DNA from: Dactylellina haptotyla
Lineage: Eukaryota; Ascomycota; Orbiliomycetes; Orbiliales; Orbiliaceae
DNA: 64,000 nucleotides
Assembly: GCA_031310005.1 (NCBI GenBank)
Contig: CM062381.1
Coordinates: forward strand, 3,720,001 to 3,784,000
Direction: 5' to 3'
Positions 45,936-56,811 of the stretch are shown piece by piece. The notes under the pieces are model-generated. The model was not told the DNA's origin, ran no database searches, and saw nothing but the letters and a program-made list of their open reading frames with translations. The position numbers and the translations under genes are program-made. Within the stretch, counting starts at the first letter, position 1. Each line of letters starts with the position of its first letter.

Positions 45936-47162
45936 ATGTTTCGTTCATTCGCATCATTCGTAGTATTCCTATTCTTTTGTTTGTCGGTAACTGGCGAGGA
46001 ACGCAATGCAGCCTCCCAACCCGCGATAAGTCGGTCTGACCTTGTTCGATGTGGTTCGAGTACACCGAAGCATGAATGGGCGCTCCAGGGAATGTCGCCC
46101 AAACAGTTATTTGGGAGATCGCCTTCGCCTGACCTGGAACAGCGTTCACCTCAAAGCTATTGGACCTGTGAAGACTACAATGGTGATCCCCGCCGGTTTT
46201 CAGAACCTGTGAGGTGTTGCGACGGAGGAGGTAAGTGGGCACCTTGTTTGGAGTTTTCGCTTACAGAGAATGCACCTGCGACGCATTTGAATTCGAACGA
46301 CTAACTGATTTCTCTTGTCTTTTACTTGGTAACAGGAGTCTGCGGCGCCGCTCAAAGGTGCTGCCAAGGAGGTCATTGCTGTAACTCCGGCAAAGACTGT
46401 TGCGACGACGGATGCTGCAAAGTCGGCTACTTCTGCTGCAATAAATCATGTATTCCAGACGGTTCATCATGCTGCGATTATCCCATAACAGGCACGTGGT
46501 GCTCTAAAGGATACGACTGTTGGTACGACCTAAAATATTACACCCCATACTGCTGTACCACCCGGGACTGCTACGATTGGGACACCGTCAACGTCTTGCC
46601 TGGCTACAACTATGACCTCGAGCCGCCCAGGCCTTCGACCACCGAAATAACCTACAGATACTATACGAGAACCGTAATCTGGTATTATTATGTTTATTAT
46701 TGGATTTACATTGTCGTCTACCGCACGAGCTCTCTTTCTAGTGAGCGCGTTACCACGACATCGATCATTTCAGCTTACGCTTCGGATACGGATCAGGCTT
46801 CAAGGCTTCTGAGGTCTTCGGCCAGCGATATCTCGGATTATACCCCTGTGCAAGCGACCACTGAATTCAGAGGGGAGACGCCCCCGCCGACAACCGAGGA
46901 GCCAACTCCTGAGCCAACCCTATTCGAACCTAGTACACCAGCTCCGAGAACTACTTCCGCCGCAGCTTTGCCAAAGACAACGACACGAGCTGCGGGTACA
47001 ACCCCGAGGCTTCCCACTGCGCCCTCAAGCTCTAATAATGGGAATAGCACCGGTTTGTCTGCGGCTGGCTTAAATAGACTAGAGCCTTTTTCAGGTATCG
47101 GCGGTAGTATCGCTTTTGTAACAGTTATTTTCGGGTTGGCGATTGTTCTTTATGCTCTGTAG
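45936..47162 (+). CDS. Granulin-like Cys-rich surface protein, probable GPI anchor
   Basis: Exons 45936-46230 and 46336-47162 give 373 aa. A signal peptide (1-20) is followed by a spacer, then a cysteine-dense domain at about 90-160: CCDGGGVCGAAQRCCQGGHC, CCDDGCCKVGYFCCNKSC and CCDY. This succession of CC pairs spaced by five to six residues resembles granulin/epithelin or Cys-rich fungal wall domains. The intron lies inside this domain. A striking Tyr-rich segment follows (RYYTRTVIWYYYVYYWIYI). A Thr/Pro-rich stalk then leads to a C-terminal hydrophobic stretch (IGGSIAFVTVIFGLAIVLYAL) with no charged tail, typical of a GPI-attachment signal; small residues upstream (NNGNSTG) could serve as the omega site. 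Function unknown; probably displayed at the wall. Confidence 0.75.
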
Positions 47163-47634
47163 CAGTTTCCACGGTTTTGTTTTCGATCTGTTAGCGGTAC
47201 GGGCGCAAGGAGTGTATCCACGAAATCTTGAAACATTCTTCTAAAACTGTGTTCAAGCCTTTTATAACAATTAATTAATCTGGAATAACAATAATTTTAC
47301 TTCGGAAAATATCGAGTGTTTACGTGTTTCTGTATTCTCTTCTTACCTGGAACGTATAAGGTTCTCAACCAGCGGTCAGGGCTTACCCCATCAGGTTAGA
47401 CAGCGACAAAGCTACCTCTGCCTCTCATTTTGGATCGCCGTGCGGCGAACCGAATCCGTGTTGCGTCATATTTTGGCACTTGTTAGTGCTGGGATCATGC
47501 ATGGAAGAGGATGAATATGTACCGGCGCCGGTAGTTGACTGACAGCTTGGCTACCAGTATAAATATATTGCCCCTGGCCGCTGGCAAATTTGCATTTTAC
47601 GACATTATAACAATATTCGCAATCCGCATTTAAC
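47163..47634. promoter_or_regulatory. Promoter region of the P450 gene
   Basis: AT-rich 3' flank of the granulin-like gene, then the P450 upstream region with a TATA-like gtataaatatat at about 47556, some 80 bp before the start codon. Confidence 0.5.
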
Positions 47635-49317
47635 ATGTTGATGCTGTTTTTGTCGCCCTGGACGGCACTCGCCTTAATCGGGTATCTCGTCTACTCGTAT
47701 TTCGTCCAGATACGAAGACAGAGACGACTACCTCCAGGTCCTAAGCAACTTCCCATCCTAGGAAATATTCGCGATTTCCCGCCTACCGGTGAGCCTGAGT
47801 TTCAGCATTGGCTCAAACATAAAGATCTCTATGGACCGATCAGCTCCGTGACTGTCATGGGCATGACCCTTGTTATCATCCACGATAAAGAAGCGGTGCA
47901 CGAAATCCTCGAGAAAAACGCCAGCAAGACGTCCGGTCGGCCTACGATGGTGTTTGCGAACCAATTATGCGGCTATGGGTCTATTGTTCTCTGTCAAGGG
48001 TACAATAACACATTCCGTCACTGTCGCAAACTGTTACATCGAGAACTCGGTACTAAAGTATCAGCAGCACAGTTCCAGAACGCCCAAGAAACCGAGGTGA
48101 ATCGGCAGCTCGTGCGAGCGTTGAATGAACCTGAAAAATGGTTGCACCATTTCCAAACGTAAGTCGGCATTTTGCTAAAATTCAGTCGCCGCAAGATAGT
48201 CCATTTATTAACAATTCTATGAAATAGAACTGCAAGCGCTACAGTCTTGAAAATGGCATATGGTTATACAATTGAGCATGATAAAACGGATGCACTGGTC
48301 ACGTTGATTGAAAAAATGATGACTGAATTCTCACTGGCGGCTGCACCGATGGCTTGGATTGTTGACATCATCCCTGCACTTCAACACCTACCCGAGAACT
48401 TCCCTGGAGCCACATTTAAAAAGACAGCTCGTCAATGGAGGAAGTCAATTGAGGCGGCCGCGTATACTCCCTATCGCTTTGTTCAACAGCAGATGTCTCG
48501 AGGTACAGAGAAAGACTCTTATGTCTCAAGACTCGTACGACAATATCGAGCCGAATCCCACACTAAAGGAGGCTTGAGTCGTGAAGACGAGAATGCTATC
48601 ATTTGGACAGCTGCGAGTCTATACGGCGCGGCGGCGGATACCAATGTGATAACCCTAACCGCCTTCACTTTAGCCATGGCAATATTCCCTCAAGTACAGC
48701 GCAAAGCACAAGAGGAGATAGACCGTGTTGTGGGTACTGATCGGCTCCCCGGCATCGAAGACCGAGAAAGACTACCCTATGTCGACGCATTGGTTAAAGA
48801 GGCGTTTAGATGGTGGCCCGTCGCGCCTATGGGATTCCCTCATACAGCGGATGAAGATGTTGAATACAAAGGCTATCATATTCCTAAAGGGTCACTCCTC
48901 CTTCCCGCTGTCTGGTGGCTTTTACGCGACCCATCTGTATACCAAAACCCCGATGCCTTTGATCCAGATCGCTTCTTGAGCCCGCGTAACGAGCCAGATC
49001 CTGTTTCCGACGCATTCGGCTATGGTCGGAGAATATGCCCAGGGCGGTTCTTTGCAGATAACAGTGTTTATCTGAATATCGTAAAGTCTTTGGCAGCCTT
49101 CAACATTAATAAAAAGCTGGATCAGGATGGGAAGGAAGTAGATATTGATGTCAAAGTCAACCCGGGGATACTGAGTTATGTGCCTGAGTTTCCGTTCCGG
49201 GTAACGCCCAGGAGCCAAAAACACATAGAACTAATCAGACAGATTGAAATGGATTGCCCGCCAGAGGAAAGCGACGCCCCGCTTATTGAAAGTATAACAG
49301 ATTATGGTTCCAAGTAA
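47635..49317 (+). CDS. Cytochrome P450 monooxygenase
   Basis: Exons 47635-48158 and 48228-49317 encode 537 aa. There is an N-terminal membrane anchor (residues 3-23), then the Pro-rich hinge RRLPPGPKQLPILGN. The I-helix oxygen-binding region reads YGAAADTN near residue 310. The K-helix ExxR is within KEAFRWWPVAP. The PERF-type motif is PDRF, and the haem-binding loop is FGYGRRICPGR with the axial Cys near residue 444. The haem motif and WWPVAPMGFPH block resemble P450s of the O-methylsterigmatocystin oxidoreductase-like/CYP620-type group in fungal secondary metabolism, but subfamily and substrate cannot be assigned. It lies tail-to-tail with a SAM methyltransferase 160 bp away, which suggests a small tailoring pair; no polyketide or terpene synthase is in the window. 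Confidence 0.92.
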
Positions 49318-49477
49318 TTTTCTATATACCTCTAAATGTAGATCACAAGAAATTGACTGGTTATTGGGAGAGCTGGCTTCAATTGCTACGATTAGCCCTC
49401 AAATACCCTCCTCGAGTATCTCGGCGTCTATTTAATTTAGGTTCTAGGCTATCCATATATCCCGAGAATAGCAGGTC

Positions 49478-50712
49478 TCAGGTCCCCTTCTGTGCCAGAA
49501 ACCTTGATACTGGGATTGTAAATGTAGCACCATTTTTGATCTCTTCCTCGGAGGCTGCAATAACAAGTTCTGCCTCCTCTAAGTCCTGTACCAGCGCTGC
49601 ACTTCTCAGTTGTGGATTAGGTGATGATATCAGCTTTAAAAGAACGGCATACGTAGCCGGTACTAAACAAATCGTCATCGCCATGTTGATACTTGGAGGA
49701 AGCTTCTGTATTATATCAATGCTATAGTGGGTCGGTTTGACGTTTTGAAACCCAGCTCCCTTGATCCAATCTTTAAGGTTATCTGTAAGACTTGAGAGGA
49801 GTTAGTTTTGCAACTTTAGCTTCGATATTGTGAGTAACCGGCTTACTAAGGATCTTTCCCCGTTACTTTTAGATGTTCGACAAAAGCCAAAGCGCACTTT
49901 TGAGTATTTAGATTTCTTGGGGTGATATTAGGGTATCCTGGGCTCACGTCGCTCCAGTCTAGATACCCACTGGGGGCTATTTCCACGGCAGATTAGGAAG
50001 CTGTACGTATGCCGCTATAGAGCAGTGCTGGTAACGAGTTGGGTTTATTCTTAAATGATAACACGTACCTAATAAACTCATTGCATGTTCCAAAACCACG
50101 GGGATTTGGGCGATTGGCAAAAACGCAACAAGTAGCCTCATATGAACGTAGTCATATCTGCCTTTCATTTCGTCGGTCGGGCTCTCATTCACATCCCATA
50201 TCTTAAACTGGATATTGTTAGGTGGCTCGCTTGGGAATTTGGCGTCCGTGATATCATAGCAGTCAAGCTCGACCTCTATATTGCCAAGCTTGCTCGTAAA
50301 GGTCTGTGCAATATCGAGGGCCCATGCTCTGTTTATCCCCTTCTGTTTTAGAGAATTACTCATACGTAATTATTTATTGAGTGTCTCACATACCCTGTTC
50401 CGGCGCCTAGGTCTGCGATTCTAACGGGGCGATTTTCGGTCTTAGCCTTCGCTGCAAGCTTTGTCAGAGCGTTCGAGTCTATGATCTCATTGTTATAAAG
50501 ATATTTGAAGAATTGATGGAAATCCGCGAGACTGGCAATTGAGCGATTTGATTAGCATGACTCGCTCCGCCCATATATTCTAGATCTGCGATATATGGTA
50601 GGCTAAAGCATAGAACGTACCGCTTCGTTTCCTTCAGTTTGTCCTGCGAAAGAAAATACTCTCTCTGGACTATATGGTCCTCAATTATACTAGAATCTAC
50701 CTTTGCAGTCAT
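49478..50712 (-). CDS. SAM-dependent methyltransferase, five exons
   Basis: Exons 50712-50621, 50531-50394, 50328-50069, 49976-49847 and 49790-49478 join in frame to 310 aa. Fold: class I Rossmann methyltransferase. Motif I, IADLGAGTGAWALDIAQ, is assembled across intron 2. The post-motif I strand is VELDCYDITDAKFP, and motif IV/V is RYDYVHMRLLVAF. After intron 3 the conserved P-S/G-GYLDWSDV block appears. The C-terminus ends in ASEEEIKNGATFTIPVSRFLAQKG, typical of fungal LaeA-like and secondary-metabolite methyltransferases. Introns are 48-92 bp; none can be removed without breaking a motif. Substrate unknown. It is convergent with the P450, so physical pairing is possible but not a shared promoter. 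Confidence 0.85.
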
Positions 50713-51764
50713 AATTGGTTATCGAACTTTTCGATGAGATGTCAACAAGTTTAAAGATGCTACGTTAAACAAAAGGTAAAGGATTTACACTACAGGGCGT
50801 TCCGCTTTATATGGCAATAATTGGATGAGCTTTGACATTTACTAAGAAAGTTAGATTTACTCCGAGTGCGAGTCAGGGTAACAAATAGCTGATCAGGCGG
50901 TTGCCGAATATCGGTATAGCCAATCAACGATCGATAAACGCATGCGACGGTGCACTAAAAACGGGTCCATAGAAATGTGGGGTGTCGTCAACCAGTGAAA
51001 TGCCCAGAAATTGGGATGCATGCAGCAACGCTGCGGTGCAGTGGATACGATAACGGAACGGCCGTAGACGGGTAAATCTATCCGATAGGTAAATATAGTA
51101 TATGTATTCTATCAGTCTGAGAATTTACGGATAGCAATGACCAGCCATTAATCTGATTGTCGATGCCGTAAAGCCGAGGTTGACATGGTATCTAGACATT
51201 TGAGCGCTGGAATTATGCTTGAGGTTTGCAAATTGGGATAGCCCAGTTCAATCCTCTAAGCTTAGCTTTTACTCTCGCTAGTAGGTTCTAGCCTACCTCG
51301 AGTCTGCATTCTATTTGCCAGTCTAGCCGCTCATGAATCCACCAGATTACTAAACCTTCTTAGCGTATGAAAATAGTTTTGATGCTAGTGGGGAAGCCCA
51401 GTGCAGTGGTGTGATTCAAAAAAGAGCTCTTTGATAAATTTTATAAAGGTGTTGTCCCCTGTAGCCTATTTGAGGTTTTAACATAATCTCTATAACATCA
51501 ATAGTTAGAATCCAATTCTTTAATCTCCATAGATGTCACGTCGGTGTTTTTAATGAGAATAACAATTCATAATTTAGGGTATTTGTTGTCTTATTTTAAT
51601 ATCCAATCGATATAATCTAGCGGTGTCTAAGGTTTTTTGTATACATCGTATATCTTGAATATGACAAGCTCAGTTTATGTAGCTAGAAAATAATACCATC
51701 GCAGCTGACCTGCCCCTCTTTGGGCGTCTCCACCCAATTTGAGGCTACTCAGATTTGCCATTTC
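50713..51764. other. Intergenic, 1 kb
   Basis: Promoter of the methyltransferase gene and 3' flank of the secreted protein gene at 51765. AT-rich, with no gene recognised. Confidence 0.4.
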
Positions 51765-52289
51765 TTACAAAAGATTGGCGAAGAGGGTGAATTTCTTGGC
51801 ATGGTCCAAGTATTTGAAGTTGCCATTTGGATTGATCTTGTTAACGTAGGTCTTGATCTTGTTTTCCATCGAGACGGCACTCGTAAGGAGATTCTTTCCC
51901 GTGTTTTGGGTGATAGTGAGGATGTAAGCCTTGGTAGTGGCATCTTTCTGGAAGCCGAAACCAAAGCTGGAGGGCTTGCATTTAGTGTAGTAGTTAGTCG
52001 TGGGGACAGGGTGATTATTATCAAGTGGCATAGAAAAAGAGCAGGTGGCTGTCTGGCCGAAAGGATTGCTCTTGACTTTGAACCCGATATATATCTGCGA
52101 GGAATGAGAGGCGCCTGATGCGTAGAAGTCCGAGATTGTAAAGGTAGGCATGGAGGTAGATTGACCAGGGGCAGCGTCACGAGCCTCGAGAGCTTCAATA
52201 GGGTCGTCACCCGATTCATCATCGACTGGTGCCGCTTGAGAGAGGGCAGCCAAAGAGAGGAGTGGGAATAAGAGGGTAGAAAACTTCAT
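51765..52289 (-). CDS. Small secreted protein, possibly AA1-like
   Basis: Intronless 174-aa frame from the ATG at 52289. A clear signal peptide (1-19, cut after SQA) is followed by an acidic propeptide ending near EALEARDAA. The mature domain alternates beta-like stretches (FTISDFYASGASHSSQIYIGFKV) and has only two cysteines, in TATCSFSM and YYTKCKPSS, then SFGFGFQ...YILTITQ. This C...YxxC...SFxFxF...LTIT arrangement recalls the AA1-like (Alternaria Alt a 1 related) beta-barrel effectors, but the match is weak and made by eye. A GTAAGA donor near the stop could extend the C-terminus by a short exon. Likely an apoplastic or wall-associated protein. Confidence 0.6.
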   Translation of the reverse strand: MKFSTLLFPLLSLAALSQAAPVDDESGDDPIEALEARDAAPGQSTSMPTFTISDFYASGASHSSQIYIGFKVKSNPFGQTATCSFSMPLDNNHPVPTTNYYTKCKPSSFGFGFQKDATTKAYILTITQNTGKNLLTSAVSMENKIKTYVNKINPNGNFKYLDHAKKFTLFANLL

Positions 52290-53553
52290 TTTTGGAACTG
52301 AAGATAGAAAAGAGTGTGTAGAAGTACCGGTTTGTTAAAGAGTGGAAGTTGGATATATCCAAAAGATGAGAGTCTCGAAGCAGCTGATTGCAGTGGTGAT
52401 CCCGAATGCTGATGATAGAATGAACAATGATGGGAGCAGATTTCGAGGCTTATATAGCATCGAGAAGCCTAGTACTGAGCGCATTCGCATCGCGAATGAG
52501 TTGGTCCATTGGTGTAAGAAATATCAAAAGTAATTGTACGCGAAGTTGGAGAATCCGAAATCGCGCTTTTCCTGCCCAAGATGTTCCAGACCCGGAATCA
52601 ACAATGAGAAGGGATGATCCGATGCAAACCTGATCGTGATCTTTCGAAATAATATGCTCTATTACTTCGAGCTACTGCACATGCACTGCAGCTCAGGCCC
52701 TTTAAAGCGTAACTCTATTGAACGGGTCGGGTCAAAAAGGGCTTGTTGAGAGGGTACCCCTACTGACCGGCCCTTTGCCTAGCTCTGTCAAGCATTGCTA
52801 GCCTTGGGGCACTCTCGACTCGAAGCTACAACACATGTTTATCTGCTCGACCTGCTGTTCCCGAAATGGTGCGGCATTCTAAACATGATCAAGCTTTGGC
52901 GGCAAACCTGGATCCGCAACCCCATTCCTCAACTCACTTGCAGTACCCCGATTCTTAACTACCTACTTTAGTGGCGGCTTCTGCGATGTAACAGCGTATT
53001 TTCGCGCAGGAAAGATTTTCGGAACCAGCCGGGAAATAGAAAGGGCACGGGTTCGATCGAAGGCTTCAGGGATCAAAGCTTGGACGCTTACAAGATGGGC
53101 TGCAAACTCCTGTTTGAGCCTTGCTATTTAGGCCCGCACTGTTGCTCGCAATCCTTTAACAGCCCGAGAGACCTATGGCTGCTAAAGGCAGGGCAAGGCG
53201 TCGCCTGCTGCAGGTCGACTCGCCTCATCCTAGGGGTATTTGGGTTGCCAAGAGTGTAAATCTTATTGGTATTATTAGTTGATATCCTGCATCTTTTAGA
53301 GAAATGTCTGGTTTCTGGTATTGGGTATTTGGCGCGTCCGCAAAGCATTTGAGAAGCATCACCATGAAGCAATTGCTGGGACGGCGCTTAGGCACGAACT
53401 TCAGGCAACATTTGGTTTTGCCATTTGGTAAGCAAACACAGGAATGAAAAGACCATGACATCCGGACAATGAGATCTCGAAAAGGCGTGGCTCTCAGAAT
53501 TCACCAAAGTCACCAGCCGGTATCATTTCCTTACTCTCATTTGTTTTACAAAG
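52290..53553. other. Intergenic, 1.3 kb
   Basis: Divergent upstream region between the small secreted protein (-) and the F-box gene (+). No supported gene; short frames only. Confidence 0.4.
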
Positions 53554-54222
53554 ATGGCCGTCGGTATTCTAGACCTCCCAGTAGAGTTGATCTTTGAAAT
53601 TGCGCTTTATCTGAACTACCCATCTAGTGTCGCCTTACGTCTTAGCTGCCGTTCCTTCTACAACACAGTTAAGGGGCCATCAACGTACAACATGACAGAC
53701 CTCCTTGAGATGGAGCTATGGCCATTTTACCACCCAGCCAAAGAGCGACCGGATAGCCTTAAACGTCCTTTTGAATTGGACGATTTTTTCGCATGCAATA
53801 TTTGTCTCAAGCTCATACCCGCTCTGAATTTCTCTAATGCCATGATGAGAGGCAAGCGAGGAAAGCTCTCAGACGAAGCCTCGAGTACCAGAGCTACCCG
53901 GTTTTGTATTCAATGTGGTGTGAGAACGGGACTATACACCCGTGGTACACAATTTGATTACGGCGGAATAGGGCTAAGGCACGGATTGGTCTGCAAATGC
54001 TGCGGGCAGTTCAAAGAATTCAGGTCGACCAGCCAATTGAAACAGTGCTATGACTGTCTTAAATTCAATAACCCACTAATAGAAGAGTGAGTAAGAATGC
54101 AGATATTGCAATATACTACTAGCCTACTAACGCATCATAGGACTGGAAGAAATGCGAAACTTCTGAGAACTGTATTCGGAAAATTTTCGAGCTACCCATT
54201 GTATCATCCGTATTCAGTATAA
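53554..54222 (+). CDS. F-box protein with C-terminal cysteine pairs
   Basis: Exons 53554-54086 and 54141-54222 encode 204 aa. An F-box begins at residue 6 (LDLPVELIFEIALYLNYPSSVALRLSCRSFY). Four cysteine pairs follow: FACNICLKLI, RFCIQCGVR, LVCKCCGQF and QCYDC, compatible with one or two zinc sites. This F-box plus CxxC layout is a recurrent lineage-specific fungal family, probably an SCF adaptor, although no substrate is known. The short second exon, with a GTGAGT donor, adds RNAKLLRTVFGKFSSYPLY. A read-through stop only four bases after the donor makes the unspliced product nearly full length, so the intron may be optional. Confidence 0.7.
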
Positions 54223-54690
54223 GGGGCATAAAGAGGCCTGTACGTGACAGTTTTACTGTATCTAGAAAACGCGTCTCAAATACGAATCGTTGTGTGTGTG
54301 ACTTGTGGTTATTTCTTAAGCTACTAAGCTAGATCCCAGTACTCAAACAAGACAAAGAAGAAATTGCCATAAGGAATGTACTGTTCAAAAATTGGAGAAC
54401 AAAAATTTTGGCGAGGGTCGATCTTTAGAACAAGATACAGAAATGTCAGGAACTGTAAGGTTAATTATTTTTTACCAGGTTTAAATTTTTATTGGTTAAT
54501 TGAATAGGGGAGGTAGTACATGGCCATCTAACAAAAAGAAAAATTATAAAAGTGACAGAAGTTCAAGAATAAAAAATATAATGTCTAGAAAGCTTACTCA
54601 GAAAAGAAAAATCCTATGACGGAAGCCGAGTTTGAAGTACACGCGATATAACTCTCGGAGACGAAAGCAGGTTTGCGACATTGACTGTGA
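54223..54690. other. Convergent 3' spacer
   Basis: AT-rich spacer between two convergent genes, with poly-A/T tracts. Nothing else seen. Confidence 0.4.
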
Positions 54691-55449
54691 CTACCAGATA
54701 GCGCTCATAAACCGATCGTAACCGCCCCCGAACGACAGAGCAATCTGCGTCATATCAGCCTTCTCTTTACTTGAGAGGTCGACGTTCTCTCGACTGAAAG
54801 ATCTGCCGCTGACTTTGATACGCAAGATGAGTCTATGGAAATCGTCGCGGTGTTTGAGAGCGTCAGGGCCCCCGTTTAGATATTCCGCGGCTTTGAGTCT
54901 CGCCATTTGGCAGTAAGATGCAACAGCACCTTCTTTAAAGGTCTCCGTTCCTTCCATGAAGTTGTCCGTGCCGATAATGTATGCCCCTTTGACAATGGCT
55001 TCTAGTTCTTCTGCAGGTGGAGCGAAGAAATTCACTTGAACAAGAAACGCGTTGCCATTCGCTACGTAATACCAAGAATTTAGATTGAGCTCCTGGAAGT
55101 GGCTACTCAGTTTTGCAGCCTGTGAAAATGCTGAGATAACTTGAGGTTCCGCGAGGAAGTCAAGGTTGTTCCTTTGGATTGTTCGGTCCAATCCGAGGAA
55201 TTGCATTGCGGCTCCGCCAATGAGAACGCATCTGCCAATGACAGGATCAGTATGCGTGAGAAGACCCCGCGTAGCCTCATAAGCCTCTAGAATCTGGGGC
55301 GAGACTTTCTCCAGGTTATCAATCATAATTACTGGTTTAGGCTCAACCAACTCTGAAACTTGTGGTGACTGGGACTCAACAACTGGTTCCATCATCTCTT
55401 GGTCTTGGTCGGGAACGGGATCTTGCGTGCCTACACAGCCAGTACACAT
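54691..55449 (-). CDS. Nucleotidyltransferase-fold protein, probably catalytically degenerate
   Basis: Intronless 252-aa frame with an ATG start. After an acidic, disordered first 60 residues, VLIGGAAMQFLGLDRT (75-90) followed by RNNLDFLAEP (93-102) matches the start of the minimal nucleotidyltransferase fold, where helix-GG(A/S)-helix is followed by a TxDxD-type strand. Here the first catalytic carboxylate is Asn and one Asp (97) remains. Later parts (NAFLVQVNFFAPPAEE, ARLKAAEYLNGGPDALKHRDDFHRL) also fit that fold, with the conserved K-x-D substrate-side motif typical of AbiEii-like and fungal relatives. Enzymatic activity is doubtful; a regulatory or pseudo-enzyme role is possible. The assignment is by eye. 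Confidence 0.6.
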   Translation of the reverse strand: MCTGCVGTQDPVPDQDQEMMEPVVESQSPQVSELVEPKPVIMIDNLEKVSPQILEAYEATRGLLTHTDPVIGRCVLIGGAAMQFLGLDRTIQRNNLDFLAEPQVISAFSQAAKLSSHFQELNLNSWYYVANGNAFLVQVNFFAPPAEELEAIVKGAYIIGTDNFMEGTETFKEGAVASYCQMARLKAAEYLNGGPDALKHRDDFHRLILRIKVSGRSFSRENVDLSSKEKADMTQIALSFGGGYDRFMSAIW

Positions 55450-56811
55450 TTTGGGGGTTTTATAGCTTCTTATCGATAGAGGGACAGTATGAAATAATAA
55501 TCAACTGTTTTCTAAAACTTTAATATTAGAATTTTTCGATATTTGAAAATTTACAGACCATTCAAAGCGAATAGAGAAGCGTAACGAACCTTTACTGAAA
55601 TTTCGAATAATTCGCAAATGATATTTTGATAGAACCGTGGGATAGCTAGTCGAGGAAAGAACGAGGTACCGTAGCTAATTGTTCGGAATTTGGGCCTTCT
55701 TATGAACTACTTGGTTGTGCCGTAAGCCGCATATGGGACTGGTTCGCACTGTTTGTCGTTCATGTGCATGTCACTGGGCCACAGGAGCACAGTTATATCC
55801 TACAACATGGCGCTTAAAACTTGAAGGTCCTACAAAAGGTGCGTCGGACGCTCCGAATGCTCAGTGTAACATCGTTCAAGTTGGGGCGCTTTGGTGAACC
55901 TAGCCGCTTCCTAAAGACTCTTCCTTCACTCATATGTGTGCTATGCACGTTGCACACTATTGAACTCAATTGACACAACCAGCATAATATCTCCTAATAT
56001 GGTGCCTAACTTCATCTAAAAAACTTAAGCACGACGACCCTTTTTAGCCTAGGTATTCAGATGCAGCTGATTTAGACCCTAGTATACACATGCATCGGAG
56101 CCTATTATTGAAGAATGCGCTCAAGTTGTTCGTGGCCCAGTACTGTACCATTTCGCGAGGTCATTTCCGCAATTTTGAACTATGCGTGCCACTTTACGGT
56201 CACGCCGCAAGCAATTTGATAGCATCAGTGCACTTTATGGGAAATAAAACTATCCTTGTCGGGTAGTGAATACATGGAACATCGTTCTGCTTAATATCAC
56301 TTCGTGGTCCCAACTGGATTGTAGAATAGAACCGAGGTAATGGGACAAGGAAAAGTTTGAAGCTGTAAGGTCCCGCTGTGCACTATGTCTTGCGCCTTAA
56401 GCTATACATACGATCTGATGCTAAAGCTTTCTCCAGAGTCATATGCGGCGTCAGGACTGACAGTGCCACAGGGCGCTTAAAAGTCGCCAAGACTGTCAAA
56501 TAGACCCAGCTGTGTAGTTTGGACGCTACTATCGGTTGGTTGTAGCATCTATGAGTTTTGAGGGCTATAAATGTGCATACGATGTAAATAGTTTGAAAAC
56601 TTAGTGTGATTATGATAAGCTTTTCATTCGGCTAAGTGGTAAAGCAATAATAGAAGTTTGGAAAACAAACAGGCCTCTCTACAAGTTCAAGTATTAAAAG
56701 TAGATTGATGAGAACTTAACCCACTTAGGGGGCTCTATGAGGACAAGTATAAAACAATACCTAGTCACCAATATCACTTTCCGTGTGCTGATAGTCTTGA
56801 AGATACAGCAC
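55450..56811. other. Intergenic, 1.4 kb
   Basis: Promoter of the nucleotidyltransferase-like gene, then non-coding DNA to the 3' end of the large membrane-protein gene. No ORF over 60 codons; no element recognised. Confidence 0.45.
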
